Shown: positions 44,192 to 53,402, counted from the stretch's first letter. The stretch: 64,000 bases of DNA from Bacteroidales bacterium (GCA_029218425.1 JAQXRH010000010.1:49703-113702); one strand, 5' to 3'. Numbers and translations are program-made. The notes: generated by a model from the letters alone, not told the origin.

Positions 44192-44222
44192 GCTCGATTT
44201 CCAGGTGATGACCTATAAGGCC

Positions 44223-46874
44223 TTATTTCCCGGTGATGATGAAATTCTTTATCTCCCAAGTATCGGCCCCACTATCAGTCGAACCATACTTGAAGCCGAT
44301 CTCTATCTTCTTGCCAGCGTATGCCGACAGGCTTATCTCACCCGACGATACAAACGTCCACGCTCCTGCATCAGGCCATGTCGGTATGTAATGCTTCGTC
44401 CATGTCGACTTGCCAAATTCACGCACCATCAACGCACACTCCTGTTTCAGTGTCGTCTGGAACTTAGCCGCGTGGTCAAACGTCAACGTAGCCTCTGTCT
44501 TGCCTGTCAGGTCTACCGTCGTGTAGGCATAAGCCTCCGATACGTACGCCGTGCCGCTGATGTAGCACGATGCATTCAGATAGCCCGAACCATTGTACTC
44601 TTTCCAGCTCCATATATAGCTCGCTGCTTCCGGCTTTGTCACATTGTCAAAACTCCAGTCGTCGGCATTGGCTACCAATCCTTCATAGATCGTGCTGCCC
44701 GATGGATCGGGGGTGTTGCCGCCACCTTCGCCTACTATCTCATATTTCGACGTGTTTTTCAACCCAGGTCCGCCGCAATATTTCATCACATTGCCATAGA
44801 GCAACACCTCGGCCCCTAAGTTGCCGGAATTATCCTTGAGGTTGAGCGCCGTGCGCACTGCCCCGGCGGGCAACTGGATGCCCACACACTGGGTGTAGTC
44901 CTTGCAGTCGGCTGTCGGCCCTACCACTATGTTGGTGGCCAAATCGGCCGGCGCGCCAAACACTGTATTGCTAATCGTAGTCGACGGGGTCGACGGCATA
45001 TACCCTACGATAAAGCCTTTAACCCATACTCCTGCTCCTCCGGCCGGCGACTCTGTTGTCGACGTCGGGTTGAGCGCTATGACATTGGCCGTATTATAGG
45101 GCTTCTCGTATGTCCCGTCGCCATCGCCTGTCGGTGGGGTAGGGGTGTCACCACCGCCACCTTCGCCGCTGCCTTCCGACAAGATGGTATACTTAGAGGT
45201 GTTCTTCAACCCAGGACCGCTGCAATATTTCATCACGTCGCCATAGAGCGATATTTTGGCTCCTAAGTTGCCGGGATTATCCATGAGGTTGAGCGCCGTA
45301 CGCACTGCCCCCGACGGCAACTGGATGCCAATGCACTTGGTGTAGTCGGTGCAGTCGGCTGTCGGACCAAGCACTATGTTGGTGGCCAAATCGGCCGGCG
45401 CTCCAAACACTGTATTGCTTATCGTAGTCGACGGGGTCGACGGCATATAACCTACGATGTAACCGCTCACCCATACTCCGCTCGCCACTGCCTCAGTCGT
45501 CGAGTTCGGATTCATGGCAACTACCTGGTCGGTATTGTACGGACTGTTCTCCGTTCCGTCGCCGCTCGGTATCGATCCGCCTCCGGTCTCTATCCCTTCG
45601 ATGCGGAATTGCGACGTCGCTCCGGAGTTGTCGGTGATACCCCATGTGCCCATGTACTTGGCAAGACTGCCGTATAGCCATATCTGCTTGCCGAAGTTCG
45701 ACGGATTGTCGCGCAAGTTACCCAATGCACGCAATTCGCTGTCTTGCGGCAATGAGATTACCAAACACTTGTTGTAGTCCTTGCAGTCGGCGCTCGGTCC
45801 TATTACCAATGTGTTGGCAAGCACTACGTCGCTGCCCCATTCTATGTCGTCGTTGCTCTTTACCTCGGTCACCTCGGGAGCTACGGCTCCTACTATGTAG
45901 CCTGTGGTCCATCCTTTGGCGCGGCGACCTTCTTCCTCTATGGCTATCGCCTGCTCTACGGTGTAAGGATTATCCTCCCCGCCCGGCTCTATTGTCGGGT
46001 TGCCGAAGTTCATAAACCCGTTCCTGTCGATAAGTGTCAACTGCCACGGGCTGCTGTCCGAATCATCCGATGTAGCATAGTAGTCAAGTATACCTACTAC
46101 GTCGCCATATCCCTCCGGAAGCATCATGTCGCGGAAGGTGGCATAGCCCGACGTGCGCACTGTCAACGTCTGCCCTTCGGAGTCGGTGAGCAAGCGGTTG
46201 GTAGTCACCTTGTAGCCGTCGGTAACTGCCAACTTGCCGCCCTCTGCAAAACTTACATTGTTGAACCGTACTATTTGCGACTGTATCTCGGGCAACAGCG
46301 ACGGATCGGTGGGCAACTCGCTGAAATTGCGAATCGCTATGGTGTCAATCTTCGACACGTTGGGTAGACCATTGAGCTGCATGTGCGACTCAAGCAAGGC
46401 CGGCGGCATGAATGTGGCCTCCCACACCTGCCCTTTCTCGTAGAACAATGGGTAGCCCAACTGCTGTGTGCCGTTGTACTTGCCTATGTACATCCCGGTC
46501 AGGTCGATGACTATCTCCTGCCCAGGTGCATACTTGGTGTACATGCCGGTCGAGTTCACCGAAATGGCAAGCGCTGCCGTCTCGTCCTGTATCACCAATT
46601 TCTTGTATACATTGCCTGTCGCATCCGACGATATGACGCGTCCGCTGATGATGTAATGCGACCCATCTTCACGCTCGGTGATGGTGTCGATATAATTCAC
46701 AGTGTTCTGCCAATATGCCTTCTTAACCTCCAATATGGTGGCATTAGGCTCCATTGTCGCTATCGGAATGTTCAACCCCGGCGTGTTGTCGTCGAAGTCG
46801 TCCTGGCACGAGGTCATACCTACGCCCATCGTCACCACCGCGATTCCTATTATATATTTTTTCAGACTTTTCAT
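44223..46874 (-). CDS. Surface lipoprotein with DUF5689-like and three DUF6359 modules
   Basis: An 883-aa lipoprotein (lipobox MTSC near residue 23). Order: DUF5689-like OB-fold region (about 50-300; HYIISGRVISSDATGNVYKK, IVIDLTGMYIGKYNGTQQLG), then three DUF6359 modules, each with a GYIVG/GFIVG motif, a TNIV or TLVIG strand, a C-x-x-Y-x-x-C-type ADCTDYTKC motif and LNL.DN..N.G...WLYG. Modules 2 and 3 are ~85 percent identical, a recent duplication. The last ~145 residues form a jelly-roll-like domain (SYIWSWKEYNGSGYLNASCY ... DTWEIKNFIITGK) shared with the next gene upstream. Third gene after a TonB receptor; probably a surface ligand-binding partner. Confidence 0.8.
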   Translation of the reverse strand: MKSLKKYIIGIAVVTMGVGMTSCQDDFDDNTPGLNIPIATMEPNATILEVKKAYWQNTVNYIDTITEREDGSHYIISGRVISSDATGNVYKKLVIQDETAALAISVNSTGMYTKYAPGQEIVIDLTGMYIGKYNGTQQLGYPLFYEKGQVWEATFMPPALLESHMQLNGLPNVSKIDTIAIRNFSELPTDPSLLPEIQSQIVRFNNVSFAEGGKLAVTDGYKVTTNRLLTDSEGQTLTVRTSGYATFRDMMLPEGYGDVVGILDYYATSDDSDSSPWQLTLIDRNGFMNFGNPTIEPGGEDNPYTVEQAIAIEEEGRRAKGWTTGYIVGAVAPEVTEVKSNDDIEWGSDVVLANTLVIGPSADCKDYNKCLVISLPQDSELRALGNLRDNPSNFGKQIWLYGSLAKYMGTWGITDNSGATSQFRIEGIETGGGSIPSGDGTENSPYNTDQVVAMNPNSTTEAVASGVWVSGYIVGYMPSTPSTTISNTVFGAPADLATNIVLGPTADCTDYTKCIGIQLPSGAVRTALNLMDNPGNLGAKISLYGDVMKYCSGPGLKNTSKYTILSEGSGEGGGGDTPTPPTGDGDGTYEKPYNTANVIALNPTSTTESPAGGAGVWVKGFIVGYMPSTPSTTISNTVFGAPADLATNIVVGPTADCKDYTQCVGIQLPAGAVRTALNLKDNSGNLGAEVLLYGNVMKYCGGPGLKNTSKYEIVGEGGGNTPDPSGSTIYEGLVANADDWSFDNVTKPEAASYIWSWKEYNGSGYLNASCYISGTAYVSEAYAYTTVDLTGKTEATLTFDHAAKFQTTLKQECALMVREFGKSTWTKHYIPTWPDAGAWTFVSSGEISLSAYAGKKIEIGFKYGSTDSGADTWEIKNFIITGK

Positions 46875-46910
46875 ATTGTTTGAAATTTTGTTGTTGTTTC
46901 CATCATGGGT

Positions 46911-48476
46911 TTATTTCCCGGTGATGACGAAATTCTTGATTTCCCAAGTGTCGGACCCGCTTGTCGATGACCCATATATGAAGCCTATCTCTATCTTCTT
47001 GCCGACATATTCTTTCAAGCTTATCTTGCCCGACGATACAAAGGTCCACGACCCGGCTTCAGGCCAACTGGGTATTGCAAGCTCGTTCCATGCCGATGCG
47101 CCTTCTACGCGTACTATCGCTCCGCACAGCTCTTTAAGCGTGGTCTGGAACTTGGCAGCATGCTCAAACGTCAACGTCGCTTCGCTCTTGCCGCTCAGGT
47201 CTACCTTTGTATAGGCTAATGCCTGCGATTCGTAAGCCGTACCGCTGATGTAGCATGATGCATTCAGGTATTCCGAACCATTGTACTCTTTCCAGCTCCA
47301 TATATAGCTTGCTGCCTCGGGCATGCTGGTGTTTTCTATCGTCCAGTCATCGGCATTGGCTACCAACCCTTGGTAGATGGTGCCTGCCGACGGCTCGGGA
47401 TCGGTTGGCTCTGCGGGCTCTGCGGGCGTGAAGTCGGGGATAATCGACGGGTCGTTGGCCATCTCATATAGCTCCGGTGCCAAGTATTGGTCGCTAAGCG
47501 CACTGTAGATGCCATACGACTTGTAGCTCGTGTCGTATGCCAATATCGAACCCGATGCCACGTTGCTGATTACCCACAGCCCGGCGTCGTTCTTGACTGC
47601 CGTCCAGTAGAAGGCGGTGTTGTCCTTCATCGGTTGCTTGGCCACGCTCGGTCGGTTCGACCATCCCGTGCCGTAAGGTGCCTGATACAGGAACATTCCC
47701 TTGTAGTCGGTGATGTAGTATTGGCCGCTGCCTGCCGTTACCTCGGTGAACATGAAGCCATATTTCTCCGATGCACTGAACTTGTTGCCGCTTATCGACA
47801 CTGCCTCGGTGTAGAGGAAGCCGTTGTCGCCGGCTGCCGTGACTGTCTGCGCAGCGCTGTTGTCTGCTACCAATGCGTAGGCGCGACCCGATGTGATGTC
47901 GCCGCTCAGCAAGGTGTAATCCGATTTCCCTACTTCTACATCGCCGGTGTCTATGCCCTTGTCGCCCCATTCAAAGTGGGTCAACGAACGCACGCCCGGT
48001 ATGCCTAAGTATTTGTCTATATAACCACGCACTGTCACTTGGCGACCAAGGTTGGTGGGGTTCTGGTTGAGGTTCAATGTATTGCGCACTGCGCCCGAGG
48101 GCAATTGCAACGATATGCATCGCGTGTAGTCGGTGCAGTCGGGTGTCGCCGCAAGCAACAGGTTGGTCTGGCTCTCAAACGGCTCCACGAATGCTGCTGT
48201 CTGGTCGGTGCACGTAAACACTGTCTCTGTCGTGTTCACACAACCTACTATGTAGCCTGTCACCCAATAGTATTTGTCGGTGTCGGGCGCATCCGAATAG
48301 TAGGCATTGTAGTAGGCATAGGCGCCCGCTACCGTTAATGGCGCATCCCACTTGCCGTCGCCGCCCATGTCGGGGCTCTCTACGGGGGGATAGTCGTAGT
48401 TGACGTCGCATGATGTAATTCCCATGCCTGCTGCAAGGGCTATTACCGACGCGTATATTATCTTATGCAGTTTCAT
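46911..48476 (-). CDS. Surface lipoprotein with one DUF6359 module
   Basis: A 521-aa lipoprotein (lipobox ITSC at about residue 23). It has one DUF6359 module (YYWVTGYIVGCVNTTETVF, ATPDCTDYTRCISLQLPSG, LNLNQNPTNLGRQVTVRGYI), a central region with repeated beta-strand pattern (TLLSGDITSGRAYALVADN, YYITDYKGMFLYQAPYGTG), and the same C-terminal jelly-roll-like domain as its neighbour, nearly identical over ~140 residues. It lies 56 bp after the TonB receptor gene and 36 bp before the larger lipoprotein. Likely surface partner of the receptor, analogous in position to SusD, but not a SusD homologue. Confidence 0.78.
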   Translation of the reverse strand: MKLHKIIYASVIALAAGMGITSCDVNYDYPPVESPDMGGDGKWDAPLTVAGAYAYYNAYYSDAPDTDKYYWVTGYIVGCVNTTETVFTCTDQTAAFVEPFESQTNLLLAATPDCTDYTRCISLQLPSGAVRNTLNLNQNPTNLGRQVTVRGYIDKYLGIPGVRSLTHFEWGDKGIDTGDVEVGKSDYTLLSGDITSGRAYALVADNSAAQTVTAAGDNGFLYTEAVSISGNKFSASEKYGFMFTEVTAGSGQYYITDYKGMFLYQAPYGTGWSNRPSVAKQPMKDNTAFYWTAVKNDAGLWVISNVASGSILAYDTSYKSYGIYSALSDQYLAPELYEMANDPSIIPDFTPAEPAEPTDPEPSAGTIYQGLVANADDWTIENTSMPEAASYIWSWKEYNGSEYLNASCYISGTAYESQALAYTKVDLSGKSEATLTFEHAAKFQTTLKELCGAIVRVEGASAWNELAIPSWPEAGSWTFVSSGKISLKEYVGKKIEIGFIYGSSTSGSDTWEIKNFVITGK

Positions 48477-48532
48477 AAACGTTTTCCTTTTGTTTTATAT
48501 TCTGTACTTTCGTTTCAGTAATCACTCGTATT

Positions 48533-51334
48533 TTAGAAACGTACACCTACGTTTAAGAACAGACGTATTCCCTGTGCGTACTGGTACTTGTTCGGGAATT
48601 TCTGCGCGTCGTAGTTGGTATAGTCAAATCGACCTTGCTGATATGCGTTGGTCATGATGTTGCGGTTGTTCAGTAAGTTGGTGGCCGACAGGTTGAAGTT
48701 CATCGACACTTTGCGGTTGAGGTACACCAGCTTGCCTATCGACGCATTAAGTACAAACGCGTCTTTCATCTTATCCTGCTGTGCAAGCGACTTCATCTTG
48801 GCTTCGAGCTCATCAGGATCGGGGTAGTGCTGCCACAGGTCGGGCAATTCTTCATGGCGTATTGGCGATACCTGTACGTATGAGTCGCCCATCCATGATG
48901 CGTTGACGTTGAAGAACCACATCTTCGGTGCTGCCCAGTCAAGTCCTACGTTGACTGCTGTCTGCGGTGTGCCGCCTACGAAGAAGTTGTTCAAGTATAC
49001 TTTGGTCTCGATGTCTTCCATCATACCGTTCTCATACGATTTCACTCCCGTCGGACGGTTCTTGTACTGGTAGCGTGCCCACGTGCCGGCCATCGTGGCG
49101 GTCAACGACGGCGTTATCTTGTATGCCATTCCAAGCTCTATTCCTTTGTGCTGACGGCGTACCCCCTTGAGCACGTAGTTCATGAACGTGCCATACTGGT
49201 CGTCGTAGTATGAGAATTTCTCTGTAAGGTCGGTCATGTGGGTCCAGAAGGCGGTGAATGATCCGCGGAAACGACGGTAGTTCCACGAATAGCTGATGTC
49301 GCCCGACAAGATGCGCTCCGGTGCCAATCCGCTGATGGCGTCGTCCTTGATACGCGGCGATATGTAGGCGTATTCAAAGAGCGGGGCGCGGGTCTCGTAC
49401 GATACGTGGCCGGTGACGAAGTTGCGGCCGTCTATCTTATATGTGGCGCCTGCCTTGAAGGCTCCGGTGTCGAAGTGGTGGGCCTCACCCTTGCCGTAGG
49501 AGTTCTCGGGTGCTCGGCCGTTGCGCATGTGGCCGTCGCGCTGGAACTTGGTGTATTGCATCTTCAACCCGTAGTTGATATCCCACTGCGGCAGTGTTAT
49601 CATGTTCTGCAACCATCCCGTCACTTGCACGGCGTTGATGGTGTAGTCGTAGCCGAAACGGTCTCCCTCGCCTACTCGGCGGTTGGGGTTGTTCAAGTCG
49701 TTCTGGAGCACCTGCGGGTCTTCGGGGAAGTCGCGCTCTGAGAAGGTGTCGATGTCGCGCCAGTAGTCGCCCCCAAGCAGGTCGCGTACGGTCTTGAAGT
49801 AGTCGGCCGACGTATGGCTGATTTGCAATCCGCCCTGCAGGCTCATGTTGTCGTTGATGCGGTGGTTGATGTTGCTGTTCAAGTGGAACTGGAACTGGTT
49901 GCTTACGCGGTTCTCAAGCATGTAGACTCCGCCGGTGCGCTGGCTGTAGGGCAGCCCTTCTTGCTCCATGTTGGCAAGGTAGTTGGCCTGGTAAAGCGCA
50001 TCCCAGTTGATTTGACGGTCGAAGGTGACGACGTTGCCGCTCGGATCGGTCATGTATCCGGTGCGCCATGCATCGGCCACCAATTCCGATTGGGGAGTGG
50101 CTTCGCCATCCTCAAAATAGGACGACGGCAGTCGCTTGTAGTAGTCGGGACGCGGGTCGGGCGCGTTGCCGCTGCGCGAGATGCCGGTGGTGCTGTAGTG
50201 CGTCCAGCGCAATGCCAATCCGGTGTTCACCGTCGTACGGTCGCTCTTATATACCCAGTTGAGCATCGCGGTGGGGTCAAACTGCTCGATGACCTTTGCC
50301 GAACGCTTCTTCCCGGCTTGCCAGCCCCAGTTGGGGTTGTAGAGGTTGTCGTCTACCAAGTCGAATATCTCCTGGAACGATGCACCTGTGCCGCCACGTT
50401 GCGTCGGCGCGCCAAATGCTGTCAATGTCAACGAATGGTTCTGGTTGAACACTTTCTCCAACGACATGAAGGCGCCAAACGAGTTGTAGAACGTGCCTTC
50501 TACCACGCCCTCGTCGGCCCATCGGCCTATCGCACTCAATGTCAACCCCCATCCGTCTTTGTTGATGCCGGTGGAGTAGGTCACCATGCCGCGGAGCATG
50601 TAGTTAGAGTTGGTATACGCTACCGACCCGTTGAAGCCCGGCGAATAGCTCGATGTGATGGTGTTGAAGTTGGTCGACCCGCCAAGATCGCCAAAGCCGT
50701 AGGCCGCTGCTCCTAATCCTAATGTGTTGGTGCGGTTGCGGAAGGCTCGCGATGTCATGCCTCCAAGTGTGGAGTAGCTGAATCGTCCGCGTCCCATGTC
50801 GTTGAGCTCTATCCCGTTGAGGTATACGCTCTGGTACTGCGAGTCAAGACCGCGGTAACGGAAGTACATGGGCTGGAAATTGTAGTTCGACGCATTGTAG
50901 TAAATGTCGTCCGACGCGCTTGTCAACGCCTGGATGGTCTGCGACCCGCCGTCATCGTCTCCTTCAAGCGCATTCTCGTCGTACCACATCTCTTGAGCCT
51001 CTTCATAGTATATCTGGTTCAAGTCTTCTTTGGTTACCACGATGGCGCCTACGCTGACGGTCTGGTTGGAAAATAATTCCACTTCCTTTGTGGCATCTGT
51101 ATAGCCGTAGGCTATTGTTGTGAGTGTCGTCACTCCCGGCTGGGCATTGGAGATAAGAAAATCCCCGGCAGGCCCGGTCGTGACTGTAATCCCTTGATTT
51201 TGAAGCGTGACTATTGCACCGGCTACCGGATTGCCAGTATCGGCGGCAACTACGCTACCGCTCACCGCTGCCCTTTGGGCTATGGCGGGAACTGCTGCTG
51301 TCAACAGCATGAGTAGGAACAGTTTTAGTTTCAT
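48533..51334 (-). CDS. TonB-dependent receptor with carboxypeptidase-like regulatory domain
   Basis: A 933-aa outer-membrane importer. Signal peptide ending AIAQ; carboxypeptidase-D-like domain (about 22-105: VSGSVVAADTGNPVAGAIVT); plug with FRYRGLDSQYQSVYLNGIEL and GDLGGSTNFNT; 22-strand barrel ending LNVGVRF with terminal phenylalanine. It has no full SusC signature and is followed by DUF6359 lipoproteins instead of SusD, so the cargo is probably not a typical polysaccharide. A consensus promoter lies 70 bp upstream. Confidence 0.92.
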   Translation of the reverse strand: MKLKLFLLMLLTAAVPAIAQRAAVSGSVVAADTGNPVAGAIVTLQNQGITVTTGPAGDFLISNAQPGVTTLTTIAYGYTDATKEVELFSNQTVSVGAIVVTKEDLNQIYYEEAQEMWYDENALEGDDDGGSQTIQALTSASDDIYYNASNYNFQPMYFRYRGLDSQYQSVYLNGIELNDMGRGRFSYSTLGGMTSRAFRNRTNTLGLGAAAYGFGDLGGSTNFNTITSSYSPGFNGSVAYTNSNYMLRGMVTYSTGINKDGWGLTLSAIGRWADEGVVEGTFYNSFGAFMSLEKVFNQNHSLTLTAFGAPTQRGGTGASFQEIFDLVDDNLYNPNWGWQAGKKRSAKVIEQFDPTAMLNWVYKSDRTTVNTGLALRWTHYSTTGISRSGNAPDPRPDYYKRLPSSYFEDGEATPQSELVADAWRTGYMTDPSGNVVTFDRQINWDALYQANYLANMEQEGLPYSQRTGGVYMLENRVSNQFQFHLNSNINHRINDNMSLQGGLQISHTSADYFKTVRDLLGGDYWRDIDTFSERDFPEDPQVLQNDLNNPNRRVGEGDRFGYDYTINAVQVTGWLQNMITLPQWDINYGLKMQYTKFQRDGHMRNGRAPENSYGKGEAHHFDTGAFKAGATYKIDGRNFVTGHVSYETRAPLFEYAYISPRIKDDAISGLAPERILSGDISYSWNYRRFRGSFTAFWTHMTDLTEKFSYYDDQYGTFMNYVLKGVRRQHKGIELGMAYKITPSLTATMAGTWARYQYKNRPTGVKSYENGMMEDIETKVYLNNFFVGGTPQTAVNVGLDWAAPKMWFFNVNASWMGDSYVQVSPIRHEELPDLWQHYPDPDELEAKMKSLAQQDKMKDAFVLNASIGKLVYLNRKVSMNFNLSATNLLNNRNIMTNAYQQGRFDYTNYDAQKFPNKYQYAQGIRLFLNVGVRF

Positions 51335-51404
51335 AAAAGCGTGTGGTTAATTAATATAATTTTTCATTTTGTTACGGTAGTTAAATTTTTAGGGTAACGA
51401 ATTT

Positions 51405-51436
51405 CAAAATTATTTAAAATAATTATATATTCCAAA
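51405..51436 (-). promoter_or_regulatory. Promoter of TonB receptor operon
   Basis: Minus strand: TTTG (51433-51436), 20 bp, TAATTTTG (51405-51412); predicted start near 51398. Confidence 0.8.
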
Positions 51437-51455
51437 TATTTATTAATAGAATTTT

Positions 51456-51488
51456 GCTATTCCCATGCTATTCCCATGCTATTCCCGC
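51456..51488. repeat. 11-bp direct repeats upstream of the TonB promoter
   Basis: GCTATTCCCAT twice and GCTATTCCCGC once, head to tail, 20 bp upstream of the -33 element. Direct repeats at helical spacing are a common activator-site layout. From 51489 to 51677 only a hairpin (ATCGCG-GCGTTT-CGCGAT) was seen. Confidence 0.7.
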
Positions 51489-51677
51489 GATTTCCCGCCT
51501 TTCTCCTCCCATTTCCACCCAATTTCCCGCCTTACCCAGCACCAATCCCCAAGCAATCCCCATCCATCCCCCGGACATCACTGGCCAATCGGTGGGTATC
51601 GCGGCGTTTCGCGATGTAAATTAAACGCTTTTTCCCGACATCGCGGCTCTCCCCGACATCAAATTTTCATTAAATTA

Positions 51678-51902
51678 TTATTGGCCCCCGATGATACTTT
51701 CACCACCCTTGGCCTCGGAGAGGCATCTTGTAAATAATGACAAAGCCATGGCCCTACGCAATGTCAGTCTACGTAGGCTCTGAGCCGTTTTTTCCACTCC
51801 ATCCACCCCAAATGTCGTACCTGCCGTGCCGCCCTTTTGACTGGCGCACGACGCAACAATCATTGCCATTATCGGCAACATCATAATCCTATTCCAATTC
51901 AT
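51678..51902 (-). CDS. Very small lipoprotein, possibly truncated
   Basis: A 74-aa frame with a lipoprotein signal (MNWNRIMMLPIMAMIVASCA; lipobox VASC) and a Gly/Ser-rich start of the mature part. The C-terminal third (TRCLSEAKGGESIIGGQ) is encoded by a GCCTCGGAGAGGC palindrome that recurs at 34027, so the original C-terminus may have been replaced by repeat sequence. No domain recognised. A candidate promoter (52032-52061) and a repeated leader precede it. Confidence 0.45.
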   Translation of the reverse strand: MNWNRIMMLPIMAMIVASCASQKGGTAGTTFGVDGVEKTAQSLRRLTLRRAMALSLFTRCLSEAKGGESIIGGQ

Positions 51903-51917
51903 AATCGTGTAATATTT

Positions 51918-52028
51918 GTGTTATCGTTTGTCCTAAGAATATCTCGTGAAGATATCCTATGAAAATATCTCGTGTTATCGTTTGTCCTGCGATATCTCGC
52001 ATTAAAGTATAGTGTTATCGTTTGTCCT
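51918..52028 (-). repeat. Three 17-bp direct repeats in a leader
   Basis: GTGTTATCGTTTGTCCT occurs exactly at 51918-51934, 51972-51988 and 52012-52028 (spacings 54 and 40 bp). On the minus strand each reads AGGACAAACGATAACAC, and the last copy is ~15 bp before the start codon of the small lipoprotein. GATATCTCG words lie between them. Confidence 0.85.
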
Positions 52029-52031
52029 ATG

Positions 52032-52061
52032 CAAATTTACAAGATTTTTCCAAAAGCCAAA
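52032..52061 (-). promoter_or_regulatory. Candidate promoter of the small lipoprotein
   Basis: Minus strand TTTG (52058-52061), 18 bp, TAAATTTG (52032-52039). Transcription from here would include all three 17-bp repeats in the 5' leader. Confidence 0.5.
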
Positions 52062-52090
52062 GCACTTTTCTATTCGTAACCCACGGTGCA

Positions 52091-52172
52091 GCTCTTTCAT
52101 TTATGATTGCGTTGCATTCTCAATGAGAGGGGTATTTTTATAGTGGATACTATGGGTGTGTGGTTGGTCTAT
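52091..52172 (+). repeat. 82-bp repeat (R5), copy A
   Basis: Begins GCTCTTTCATT and contains ATGATTGCGTTGCA and TTTTATAGTGGA. It matches 53321-53402 over its whole length with scattered differences. It ends inside the frame of the ArdA fragment. Confidence 0.8.
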
Positions 52173-52506
52173 CGTAACCATCCGAAACTGGTACAACGAG
52201 GGCTTCATGTCGGAGGACGACTTCGACAATATCCTCGAATACTCGGGTATGTGCGACAAGCACGGCCAGGAAGCCGTTGACGATTACATGGAGTTCCACG
52301 ACGAGCTCGACAACTTCGAGGAAGCCTACTGCGGTGAGTGGGACAGCGAAGAAGACTTCGCCCGGCATATCGTTGACGAGTGCTACAATCTCGAAAGCGA
52401 GATGGGCGACCTTGCCCGCTACTTCGACTACGAAGCCTTCGGACGCGACCTGTTCATGTACGGCTACTCGATGGGCGCAAACAACAACGTGTTCAGCGTT
52501 GTCTGA
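52156..52506 (+). pseudogene. ArdA antirestriction protein, N-terminally truncated
   Basis: The frame reads MSEDDFDNILEYSGM from 52207, then HDELDNFEEAYCGEWDSEED and YFDYEAFGRDLFMYGYSMGA, the second and third domains of ArdA, a DNA-mimic inhibitor of type I restriction enzymes. Intact ArdA is ~165-170 aa; here ~100 genuine residues remain and the first domain is replaced by repeat R5 sequence. Strongly acidic composition is kept. ArdA genes of Bacteroidales live on conjugative transposons, so this is a relic of such an element. A truncated product from the ATG at 52207 is possible. Confidence 0.8.
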
Positions 52507-52527
52507 CCCCTTAATCCTCTCTACGAT

Positions 52528-52561
52528 AAAGGGCTTTTCCGAAAGGAAAGGCTCTTTTTTT
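52528..52561 (+). terminator. Terminator after ArdA fragment
   Basis: AAAGGGCTTTTCC-GAAA-GGAAAGGCTCTTT (two G-T pairs), followed by TTTTT. A GAAA tetraloop and long T-run make it a strong terminator; it overlaps the end of the gene on the other strand. Confidence 0.85.
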
Positions 52562-53048
52562 AGAAGTCTTCAAAGTCTACAACTATTCTAGCCCACGCTC
52601 TTCTGTTCGCGTCTATATAGTTGTAATAATACTTTATTCCAAGTTCTTTATATAGCCTTATCCATTCGGGAACAGGCATTTTGTCAGCATTTTGACTAAA
52701 CAAGAATTTCATATTCTCTTTTTGTATCGCCTTTGATTCTTCGCAAAAAGCCTCTATATCAGCCTCACTTAATAGTGAGCTATCAATGTATACTGTATAA
52801 TTATAGTTGATTGTACTTCCATTTAAGACAGCAGAATACATATATGTGTAATCATCTATCTTCACAGGCAACTGTGCATTAAGCTGCTTAATATTCTGAC
52901 GCAGACCTGAAAATAAAAATTCCTTTAACTCTTGAGCCGTAAAGGTCCCTGTTTGTCCGTTTTCGGTATAGGTATACCTATTTTGAGCCTCACTGCTACA
53001 TACACTCAAATTATAAATTAGTAGTAAAATAAAAATTAGCTTCTTCAT
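52560..53048 (-). CDS. Exported protein of unknown function
   Basis: A 162-aa protein with a signal peptide (MKKLIFILLLIYNLSVCSSE) and an AT-rich coding sequence. The mature protein alternates helix and strand segments (ELKEFLFSGLRQNIKQLNAQ, INYNYTVYIDSSLL, WIRLYKELGIKYYYNYID). No family recognised. It lies between the ArdA and IS110 fragments and is AT-rich like them, suggesting it came with the mobile element. The C at residue 17 is not in a proper lipobox. Confidence 0.6.
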   Translation of the reverse strand: MKKLIFILLLIYNLSVCSSEAQNRYTYTENGQTGTFTAQELKEFLFSGLRQNIKQLNAQLPVKIDDYTYMYSAVLNGSTINYNYTVYIDSSLLSEADIEAFCEESKAIQKENMKFLFSQNADKMPVPEWIRLYKELGIKYYYNYIDANRRAWARIVVDFEDF

Positions 53049-53207
53049 TTTTTTTGTATTAGAGCAAATTTAAATAGAAATTTCGAGATTTCTACACCGA
53101 CAGAATAAAAGGTCAAGGTCAAGGCCGCCACAAATTAATTGCCATAGATACCGTGCTTTATGCACAATTATTTGTAAATTGAGGGCTAGCTTAAAAAATG
53201 CCTTCCT

Positions 53208-53357
53208 ATGGACAGAAACAGAATCGTAGCGGGCCTTGACGTTCACAAAGATAGTGTATATTTGTGTATTATGCGCTATGACGAGGCCATTATTTTCGAG
53301 AAAATGTATGGAACTCCACGGCTCTTTCATTTTATGATTGCGTTGCAATCTCAATGA
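53208..53357 (+). pseudogene. IS110-family transposase, N-terminal fragment
   Basis: RIVAGLDVHKDSVYLCI followed by FEKMYGT is the beginning of an IS110/IS1111 DEDD transposase, where GhDVHKD carries the first catalytic aspartate (D11 here). After ~36 codons the frame runs into repeat R5 and stops at 53355. The rest of the transposase is missing. The element is dead. Confidence 0.8.
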
Positions 53358-53402
53358 TAGAGCAATTTTATAGTGGAAACTGTGGGCATATAGTTGGGCT
53401 AT
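53321..53402 (+). repeat. 82-bp repeat (R5), copy B
   Basis: Second copy of R5, fused to the IS110 fragment. The following stretch to 53786 has no recognisable gene; a short frame at 53499 (MKPLDQRRLIDAHKL) may be another transposon scrap. Confidence 0.8.
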
